Origin: Elusimicrobiota bacterium
GTDB taxonomy: Bacteria > Elusimicrobiota > UBA8919
Direction: 5' to 3'
Length of the DNA: 52,646 bases
NCBI GenBank assembly: GCA_016928195.1
Contig: JAFGLF010000004.1
Span: forward strand, 1 to 52,646
Shown: positions 44,489 to 52,500 of the stretch, one piece after another
How positions within the stretch are numbered: the stretch's first letter is position 1
Layout: each line of letters opens with the position of its first letter
Position numbers and translations under genes: made by a program
The notes under the pieces: generated by a model
Told to the model about the DNA's origin: nothing
What the model saw: only the letters and a program-made list of their open reading frames with translations
Databases searched by the model: none

Positions 44489-45607
44489 ATGATGGGTGAT
44501 AATGACGGCAAAGAAAGAAAATTTTTAAGAAGAATAGATGATAGACATAATTATAGCACTATAGAACACTCGCTTGATGCTATTATAGGTATTGATCTTA
44601 ACGGTATTATAAAGACCTGGAACAGAAGAGCAGAAGAGATTTTCGGTTATAGTAAGGACGAGATGATAAGTACAAGTGTCTATAAGCTGTTTTCTAATCT
44701 GAAGGATGAACATTCACAGTTGGAAAAAGAGATGAAAGAAAAAAATGTTATACATAAACATATTGATACAATCGGTCTGTCAAAAAACGGGGAAAAGATA
44801 CCTGTTATTATGAGAATGATTGCCATAAACGGTGAAGGTAAAGTGCTGAGGTTTTCATTGGTGATAAGGAATCAGACGGAGAAAATAAGAATCGAAGAAG
44901 ACCTGAAAAGAGCACATAGCGAACTCGTGCAGACGGAAAAGTTGTCAGCTGTCGGACAGCTTGCTGCAGGTATGGCGCACGAGCTGAGAAATCCTTTAAG
45001 CATTATACGGTCTGCTGCACAGTTCTGCCTTTCTAAATTTCCGCTTCAGAAAGAAGTTAAAGAGAGTTTTGAGGTTATATACAGAAATACAGAAGATGCT
45101 TTCAGGGTTATCAGCGACCTTCTGGAGTTTGCTAAACCGTCCGAATTTAGGTTCAGGGAGGAATCGATAAGCAGTGTTTTGGATGAGGCAATCAGTTTGA
45201 GCAAAAATAAATGTGCCAGCCAAAAAATAGAGGTGGTAAGGAAGTATATCCCGTCTTTAGAGCCGTTAATAGTAATAGACAAAAGGCGTATGCAGTCTGT
45301 GTTTATAAATCTGATACTGAATGCTGTCAATGCTATGACAAAGGGCGGTACGATAACCATAAACGCATTTTTTGATGAAAACAAGGAAAATCTTATTATT
45401 ACATTTTCTGATACCGGATGCGGTATTTCTAAAGAAAACCTTGGAAAGTTATTCGAGCCGTTTTTCAGTACTACCAAAGGCGGGACAGGGCTCGGACTTG
45501 CTATAGTACAGCGTGTTATAACGGAACATAGAGGCAGTATAAATGCCGAGAGTGAACCTGGCAGGGGTACAACAATTACCGTGAAATTACCGGCAGCACG
45601 CAAGTAA
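44489..45607 (+). CDS. cytosolic PAS histidine kinase (NtrB-like)
   Basis: 372 aa, no membrane segment. A PAS domain (24-135, IIGIDLNGIIKTWNRRAEEIFGY) is followed by HisKA with H164 in MAHELRNPLSI, then HATPase with N-box INLILNAVNAM, DTGCGI, FEPFFST and GTGLGLA. The arrangement matches NtrB/AtoS-type kinases. The adjacent NtrC-type regulator 45 nt downstream is the expected partner. ATG 44489 and 44492 are both possible. Confidence 0.93.
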   Translation: MMGDNDGKERKFLRRIDDRHNYSTIEHSLDAIIGIDLNGIIKTWNRRAEEIFGYSKDEMISTSVYKLFSNLKDEHSQLEKEMKEKNVIHKHIDTIGLSKNGEKIPVIMRMIAINGEGKVLRFSLVIRNQTEKIRIEEDLKRAHSELVQTEKLSAVGQLAAGMAHELRNPLSIIRSAAQFCLSKFPLQKEVKESFEVIYRNTEDAFRVISDLLEFAKPSEFRFREESISSVLDEAISLSKNKCASQKIEVVRKYIPSLEPLIVIDKRRMQSVFINLILNAVNAMTKGGTITINAFFDENKENLIITFSDTGCGISKENLGKLFEPFFSTTKGGTGLGLAIVQRVITEHRGSINAESEPGRGTTITVKLPAARK

Positions 45608-45652
45608 ATGACATATTAAGCGTTTAAGGGTAACGAAACTACGGACATTGAG

Positions 45653-47008
45653 ATGAAAACCATACTTATTGTCGACGACGAACACGACATCTGCTGGGCA
45701 ATAGCGAACATTGCCGAGACAGGCGGATATTCAGCATTAATGGCACATACCGGTAAATCTGCTTTAAGCAATATGGAAAGACATGACCCTGACCTCGTGA
45801 TACTGGATATGCGTCTGCCGGATATGGACGGCATGGAAGTTTTAAAAAAGATGAAAAAAATAAACAGCGATGTACCTGTAATAATTCTTACCGGTTACGG
45901 CGATGTAACATCTGCGGTCAATGCAATGAAACTCGGTGCATACGATTATCTTCAGAAACCTTTTGATAATGACGAGATGCTTATGGTAATGAACAGGGCA
46001 TTGGAAGTATGTAATTTAAACTATGAGGTTGAGAAATTACGGCAGCGGCTCAGTAAGAAAATGGAACTTGGTGATGTTGTTGCTGAAAGTGCCGAAATGA
46101 AAAAAATACTTGAACAGATAAAAAAAGTTGCGCCTACGGATATGACAGTAGTCCTTCAGGGTAAAAGCGGTACGGGCAAGGAAATTGCGGCACGGCTTAT
46201 ACATAGTAACAGCTTGAGGTGCGACAATCCTTTTATTGCGATTGATTGCGGTGTAATACCTGAAACACTCATTGAAAGCGAGCTTTTCGGTTATGAAAAA
46301 GGTGCATTTACCGGTGCCGATAAACGTAAACTCGGTCAGTTTGAATTAGCGGACGGCGGCACAATATTTCTTGACGAAATAACAAATCTTGCACCGTCTG
46401 TTCAGGCCAAGCTTCTCCGTGTAATACAGGAGAGGGAAGTACAGCATCTCGGAGGTAAAAAGTCCGTAAAAATCGATGTACGTATTATCGTAGCAAGCAA
46501 TATATTAATTGAAGATGCGGTAAAGCAGAAAATGTTTCGTGAAGATCTTTTTCATAGGGTTAACCAGTTTGCCATACACCTTCCGCTGTTGTGCGATAAG
46601 AAGGATGATATTATTCCTTTGGCACAGTATTTTCTAGCTGAAGCAAACAAGGAGCTGCATAAAAAAGTGAAGCAGTTTTCACAGGATGTTAAGGATATAT
46701 TCTGTGATTATTCATGGCCCGGCAATGTGCGCGAGCTGAAAAATGTTGTTACACGTGCTGCGCTTATGGCTGATGAAACCATTCTCCCGGAACATCTTCC
46801 GGAGAATTTGCGGAAAAAAACAGACAATAAAATTCTTTCGGGAAAATCAATAAAAAGTGCGTTTGAAAAAGTAGGCGCCAGCCAGGAAAAATTACTGATA
46901 AACGAGGCGCTTAAAAAAACCAGCGGCAATAAAACGGAAGCAGCGGAACTCCTCGGCATAAGCCGGAAAACATTATATAATAAAATAGAAGAACTGGGTA
47001 TTAAGTGA
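45653..47008 (+). CDS. NtrC-type sigma-54-dependent response regulator
   Basis: 451 aa. The receiver has D52 and K102. The AAA+ domain carries Walker A GKSGTGKE (170-177), the sigma-54-contacting GAFTGAD (217-223) and Walker B GGTIFLDE (235-242). A Fis-type helix-turn-helix ends the protein (424-447, EAAELLGISRKTLYNKI). All motifs are intact, so it should activate a sigma-54 promoter. One such promoter, with an upstream palindrome, occurs at 47703-47797. The partner sigma is probably the divergent factor at 43342. Confidence 0.95.
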   Translation: MKTILIVDDEHDICWAIANIAETGGYSALMAHTGKSALSNMERHDPDLVILDMRLPDMDGMEVLKKMKKINSDVPVIILTGYGDVTSAVNAMKLGAYDYLQKPFDNDEMLMVMNRALEVCNLNYEVEKLRQRLSKKMELGDVVAESAEMKKILEQIKKVAPTDMTVVLQGKSGTGKEIAARLIHSNSLRCDNPFIAIDCGVIPETLIESELFGYEKGAFTGADKRKLGQFELADGGTIFLDEITNLAPSVQAKLLRVIQEREVQHLGGKKSVKIDVRIIVASNILIEDAVKQKMFREDLFHRVNQFAIHLPLLCDKKDDIIPLAQYFLAEANKELHKKVKQFSQDVKDIFCDYSWPGNVRELKNVVTRAALMADETILPEHLPENLRKKTDNKILSGKSIKSAFEKVGASQEKLLINEALKKTSGNKTEAAELLGISRKTLYNKIEELGIK

Positions 47009-47015
47009 GGTGTTT

Positions 47016-47690
47016 ATGGCAAAGGAAAGAATATTGGTAATAGACGATGAAAAACCCATTCTGGAATTCTGCCGGAAGATTCTAAGAAAGAATGGTTATG
47101 ATGTGGAAATTGCTGAAGGCGGCGAGGAGGGGCTGAAGAAAGTTAAAGATGATACTTTTGACCTTATTATTCTTGACTGGCATATGCCGAACGTTAACGG
47201 AATAGAAGTATTAAGGAATGTGAAAAAGGACTACCCTAAGGTTGAAGTCATTATGATGACTGCATACGGGACTATTGCATCTGCAGTGGAAGCCATGAAG
47301 GCAGGAGCATATGATTATCTGGTTAAACCTTTTGAGATAACAGATTTGATATCTGTTGTACAGCGGTGTCTGGAAAAGCGGAGATTGAAAGAGGAAGTTG
47401 AAAAGTTAAAAGAAATGGTTTCTGTACATACAACCATTAGAAATATGATTGTAACCCTTAATCATGAAATGAATCAGCCGCTTACCGTTCTCCAGTCAAC
47501 CATTCAGCTTATGATGGAAAGAACGATAAAAGGAGAAAGGCCGAACCAGGAAGCAATGAAAAAGGCGGAAAAACAGTGTAAAAGATTGTCTGAAATACTG
47601 CAGAAAATATCCAAAATAAAACAGATTAAAACGAAAGAATATATAAAAGGCACAGATATGGTGGATTTAGACGAATCTTCCACGGAATAG
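47016..47690 (+). CDS. REC-DHp protein lacking an ATPase domain
   Basis: 224 aa from the ATG at 47016, placed 5 nt after GTGAGG; GTG 47010 is the alternative. The receiver has D54 and K104. After a helix, residues 142-205 form a HisKA-like dimerisation domain with H150 in NHEMNQPLTVL. The protein then stops with no HATPase domain, so it cannot autophosphorylate. It could act as a phosphotransfer hub or be phosphorylated in trans by the kinase at 44489. The length is intact and no frameshift is visible downstream. Confidence 0.88.
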   Translation: MAKERILVIDDEKPILEFCRKILRKNGYDVEIAEGGEEGLKKVKDDTFDLIILDWHMPNVNGIEVLRNVKKDYPKVEVIMMTAYGTIASAVEAMKAGAYDYLVKPFEITDLISVVQRCLEKRRLKEEVEKLKEMVSVHTTIRNMIVTLNHEMNQPLTVLQSTIQLMMERTIKGERPNQEAMKKAEKQCKRLSEILQKISKIKQIKTKEYIKGTDMVDLDESSTE

Positions 47691-47702
47691 ATGTATAAAA
47701 AA

Positions 47703-47728
47703 TTACACGCCTGTGTAAAAATATACAC
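47703..47728 (+). promoter_or_regulatory. candidate activator-binding palindrome (UAS)
   Basis: TTACAC (47703-47708) and GTGTAA (47713-47718) form an inverted repeat, with another TACAC at 47724-47728. It lies about 85-105 bp before the predicted sigma-54 transcription start, the usual place for an NtrC-type enhancer. Confidence 0.55.
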
Positions 47729-47781
47729 ACGATTTCCCTTCTAATTATCCAATAATCTAATTATATATATATTTATCCAAT

Positions 47782-47797
47782 TGGCATAAGAATTGCC
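47782..47797 (+). promoter_or_regulatory. sigma-54 (-24/-12) promoter
   Basis: TGGCATAAGAATTGCC has the invariant GG (47783-47784) and GC (47795-47796) with exactly 10 bp between. Transcription would start near 47808, leaving a short leader with GGAAGG (47810-47815) before the ATG at 47824. Confidence 0.8.
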
Positions 47798-47823
47798 CAC
47801 CTTATAGTTGGAAGGTAATAACA

Positions 47824-49515
47824 ATGAACCAAAAAACCTACCAACTACTAAAAACAAAAATAAACCCCTTAAAAAGCGGTTTAAGCTATATAATCAATAT
47901 AATCTGCAGTTTGTTTATTTTTTTTACGCGCGTACGTGCGTTCGTAGCTCCGACGGTAAAATCCTCAATCTCCATCCTCCTCATATCTGTCATCTGTCAT
48001 CTGTCATCTGTCATCTGCCTTCATGCCGATTTTGAAGATGTAGGCACAGGTGCACGCCCAATAGGCATGGGAAATGCATTTACAGCTCTTGCTGACGACG
48101 TACATGCTGTTTATTACAATCCTGCCGGATTAGGCAAAATAACACGTGCTGAGGTTACAAGCGGTTATGGCAGGATGTACTGGGGACTGGATGACGGAAG
48201 TAATTTAGGCGGTGCTTTTTTAGGTTATGTTCAGCCCGTAAGCAACGTTGGTACATTAGGGCTTGGTTATTTGAATTTCAGCCTGGTCGGCCATTATTCT
48301 GAGAATTCATTTCTGCTTTCCTACGGTAAAAGTGTAGCGGAAAATGTTTCTTTTGGAATGAACTTAAAAATGCTTCAGAAAAAAGTCGGGCAGGATGTAT
48401 ATACGGCAATAGATCCGGTATTTGATTACGGGGAAAGGGATTCCAAGACGGGATACAGTTTGGATTTCGGTTCCTTGTTTAATGTTACCCAAAAATTGTC
48501 TTTTGCTTTTTCTATGACAGATATTAACCAGCCGGATATGATTTTTCATCCGACCCCGCTTATGGAGCAGAACAGAGTTCCGTACGGAATCAAAACAGGT
48601 GTTGCTTATCAGGAAGATACGCTTAATGTTGCAGTTGATGCTGCTTTTAAGGAAAACGATGTCAAAGTATATACCGGTGCCGAGAAATGGTTTTCCAACT
48701 ACACTTTCGCTTTAAGGGGCGGACTTGGTATCGGTACCCGTGAATACAAAAATATGGCGGTAGGGGCAAGTTACAGTGTAAGTTTGTTTAATTTTGATTA
48801 TGCTTTTATATATCCGTTATCCGGAATTCAGGAAACATACGGTTCTCACCGTTTTTCTCTGACATTGATGTTCGGAGCCACAAAGGAAGAAATTAAAAAG
48901 AGAGCCGCAGTCGAGAGCTTGGAAAAAAGAGTGGAATCTGCTATGATATCTCTAGAGAAGTCAAGGCAGGAAGCTGAAGATGCAAGATTAGAAGCTGAGA
49001 AAGCAAAACAGGAAGCCGAGAAAGCGAGACAGGAAGCTGAAAAACTTCGTGAAGATGCCGAGAAACTTGAAGCTGCAAAAATCAGTGCAGAAAAAGTTGC
49101 AGCAGCAAAGAAAGTACATGAGGACGCTGTCAGAAGGGAAAAAGAAAGACAGTATAACTACTGGTATCTCAAAGGCGAACAGAACATTGAATACGGGTAT
49201 CTGGATAAAGCGCTGGATGCATTCAATAAAGCATTGAGTTATAAATCGGGGGACAGCAAAGCTATTAACGAAATCGAATATGTGAAAAAACAGCTGAAGA
49301 AACAGGCAGAACCGGAACATAAAGCAATACCAAAATACTATACGGTAAAGGAAGGGGATACGCTGCCGTTGGTTGCCGACAAAATATACGGCGATTCTTC
49401 CCGTTGGCCCGAGATTTACGAAATCAATAAAGATAAAATAAGGGAAGGTAAAATAAAACCCGGCCAGGTATTGATAATACACAGTAACGGATATATGAAC
49501 GGATATAAAAAATAA
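47824..49515 (+). CDS. PorV-type outer-membrane barrel with coiled coil, TPR-like repeat and LysM
   Basis: 563 aa. After an unusual leader with two hydrophobic stretches (20-36, 48-66), the mature protein probably starts near DFEDVGTG. GARPIGMGNAFTALADD and AVYYNPAGLG are hallmarks of the PorV/UPF0164 barrel family (about 69-365). A Glu/Lys/Ala coiled coil (366-455), a TPR-like unit (457-495) and a LysM (about 508-558) follow. It could thus span the outer membrane and bind peptidoglycan, somewhat like OmpA. The LysM is close to that of the lipoprotein at 10966. Expression is predicted from a sigma-54 promoter. The second hydrophobic stretch is encoded by a TCATCTG repeat. Confidence 0.87.
   Translation: MNQKTYQLLKTKINPLKSGLSYIINIICSLFIFFTRVRAFVAPTVKSSISILLISVICHLSSVICLHADFEDVGTGARPIGMGNAFTALADDVHAVYYNPAGLGKITRAEVTSGYGRMYWGLDDGSNLGGAFLGYVQPVSNVGTLGLGYLNFSLVGHYSENSFLLSYGKSVAENVSFGMNLKMLQKKVGQDVYTAIDPVFDYGERDSKTGYSLDFGSLFNVTQKLSFAFSMTDINQPDMIFHPTPLMEQNRVPYGIKTGVAYQEDTLNVAVDAAFKENDVKVYTGAEKWFSNYTFALRGGLGIGTREYKNMAVGASYSVSLFNFDYAFIYPLSGIQETYGSHRFSLTLMFGATKEEIKKRAAVESLEKRVESAMISLEKSRQEAEDARLEAEKAKQEAEKARQEAEKLREDAEKLEAAKISAEKVAAAKKVHEDAVRREKERQYNYWYLKGEQNIEYGYLDKALDAFNKALSYKSGDSKAINEIEYVKKQLKKQAEPEHKAIPKYYTVKEGDTLPLVADKIYGDSSRWPEIYEINKDKIREGKIKPGQVLIIHSNGYMNGYKK
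47981..48017 (+). repeat. in-gene heptamer repeat, TCATCTG x4, in a signal sequence
   Basis: Four perfect TCATCTG units (47990-48017) follow a degenerate TCATATCTG. Because seven is not a multiple of three, the frames cycle to give SVICHLSSVICL, part of the hydrophobic leader of the barrel protein. Confidence 0.92.
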
Positions 49516-49516
49516 T

Positions 49517-52500
49517 ATGGTAAAGTTTAAATCTTATCCGCCAGCTGGCGGAATAAATTTCATAAAAGGACGTGCCGGTAAAGCCACGAGGGCCGCCGGC
49601 CTTTTCTTGGGTTCACTTACTCGCTTACTCGCTTACTCACTTGCTCTCCTGTTTCTGGTTTCTGCTCCCTGCTATTCGGTTGATGTTATTACCAACGGCA
49701 GCCTTGATACCGACAACACGGGCTGGTCCCACACCGACACCCTTGAAACAAATACGGTATCCTCGGATGCCACGGATTACACAGTAGAATCCCCTGCTCA
49801 TAACAGCCCTAACTCTATGAAGATAACTTCAGTTCTTGGTAAGGGAGTGGCTGCGGGATGGTATGATTACCAGAGTGTGGGGACAATCAGTTCTGCAGAT
49901 ACGGTTAAACTGGGCCTCTGGTGGAGAAAACTATCCGGCGTAAGCGCGGCAAACGATAAGGCAGATATCTATGTTACTATAAAAAAGCCGGACGAAAGCA
50001 CGACTGACATATGGTCGGATACTTCACTTCCGGCCGGAGCAGGTACTCCTATTTATGGGAATGTAAGCAATCTTGATGTATCGAGTTATTTCGACCAGAA
50101 CGGTACATACGAGATAAGGTTGAGAGCGGATGTTACTACCGGCAACGGTACCGGAGCTTACATTGAGATAAACTGGGACGACGTTGTCCTTGATGTAGGT
50201 GATGAGGTTGCGCCGTCAGCAATAACAACACTTTCTGCTTTAGAATATGGTTTTGGTATAGGAGAAATAGATTTGTCCTGGATAGCACCGGGTGATAATG
50301 ATATGGAAGGAACATTGTCGGCAGGAAGCGAATTTAAAATAGAGTATTCCTCCTGGACCGATGTTGTATGGAGTACAAATACCGATACAGGGGATGGTTA
50401 TTATATAACAATAACCACAGAAAGTATTAATCCGGGAGATACCTGCTTCAGAACAGTAACAGGTTTTGTACAGAGTGCAACATATTATTTCAGAATCTGG
50501 ACAAAGGATGAGGCAGATAACTGGTCTGGTATATCAGATTCGGCGACCGTATGGTTATATGTAGATTTAACAGCGCCTTCGGCTATAACAAACATTTCTG
50601 CATTCACACAGGGGACTGAATACTCTAACATAAGTTTGACATGGTCAGCTCCGGGTAATAATGATGATACCGGAATACTTGATTCCGGCTGTTCTTATTA
50701 TATACAGTATTCAAAGGATGAATTTGAAACATGGAATTATTCCAGTGCTCAGGTTGTTATTTCCACTTCAGGAGTAAATCCCGGTGATTTCCAGTCATAT
50801 GTATTGGAATATATGAAACCGAATAAGGACTATTATATACGGATATGGACTATTGATGCAGCCGGAAATTTAAGTGAACTTTCAAACGGTACAACAAGAT
50901 ACAAGGTTCTTAAAAGAGATGCAGACGGCGATCCTGAGGACTGGCCTGACCCTTCACCTTCTATGGTTGTGAACAGTGCGACAACAAACGACTGGGTGTG
51001 GAAGGATACTGAAGGTGATGAGCGTACAGATGCTCCTGACCCGGATGACCAGTATGATATAAAACGTGTCCAGATTACAGCAGATACTGATTATATTTAC
51101 TTTTTAGTTGAAATGTCCACTATATCAAATGTTAATGTCCCTCACATCGCCATATCTCTGGATACCGACCAGAACTCATCTGATACAGACCTTACATGGT
51201 TTGGAGACAACACCGATCTGACCTATGATGACGAATATAATGATTTGGCAGAGACACGCTATCCGGAATACAACATTATATTCCATTCGACACAGACGGA
51301 TATACCGGCCATTGAGATTTCTGCCCTTACGGACACCGATTGGTATGAACCCACAGGTTTTCATAGTATCGGCATATCCACAAATACCCATGTTATTGAA
51401 GCAACCATTGCCCGCACGGATTTAGGTATTTCCGGCGACTCAAGAATCCGTATATCCGTTGCATCCTTCCGTAACAGTGTCGGACTTGCCAATTCCGTTG
51501 ATACAACTGCTGAATATGCAGGCAATGATGCACTTGATGTTATGACAATTGTAAGATTATCAACAGGCAGTGAAGCAGGGCAGTACTATAACGACCCTCA
51601 GAATAGTATGTCCGTATTTGACAAAGAGCTTTCCGATAATGACCTTGACTTCTGGGCAGATATACCTCTTGCAGCTGACGGCTCTATAGGAAATACACCT
51701 CCAGGAATAGCAACATCGCCGGAACCTGTTTCAGGAGTAAGTACGGAGGATAAAACACCTTCACTCAGCTGGACAGCAGCAACAGATTCTGATTCAGGAG
51801 ACAGGGTAACAAGCTATAAAATAGAGTTAGCAACACATAGTGATTTAAATGGCAATGTGACATACAGGGTAAATGTATCCAGCAATTCCGGCTGGACTGT
51901 TCCTCAGTCCTTATCCAAGATGACTACCTATTATTGGCGGGTCTTGGCGCGTGATACGCTTGGAGTACTCACCAGCACAAATAGTGCTGAGGTTTGGACA
52001 TTCTATATACTTAGCGATGGAAGTTATGATTTTGATGTAGCCGCCAGCAGTGCTAATGAAAAATTTAACAATGGCAGTGCCCAACGGCCGCCGACTAGTG
52101 GGCCTGAGATTACCGGTGAAGTTGGTTTTGTTTCAACTACGGAAATTGAAGCAAGCGATGATATTTACTATTACTCCACTGGTACCGTTGCCAATCAGTA
52201 TGCCTCCCAGCGTTTCAGATTCACAATAGAAGAGGATACCGATACAATAACCGGTATCTATGTGGAGTGGGAAGGGTGGGGGAACCATGAAAACGGTGAT
52301 GGAAATTACTCGGCGGATCTTTGTATATGGGATTTTAATTCATTAACATGGATTACAATCGGAAATCATACTAATGGTTCGGACACTGTAATAAGTTCCA
52401 CAATAGTATCCGGTATTAGCAACTATATTGATGTGGATGGCTACCTCCATCTTTTAGCATACGGGCCCATTGCACCTGGCGGAGCCCCGCCCAACTGGGG

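Noticed and set aside
47808-48035. Small ORF overlapping the barrel gene start
   Set aside because: It is out of frame with the barrel gene, and its sequence comes from the same leader and heptamer repeat.
49572-49787. 71-aa ORF after the barrel gene
   Set aside because: It is out of frame with the large secreted protein, whose frame is open for more than 3 kb.
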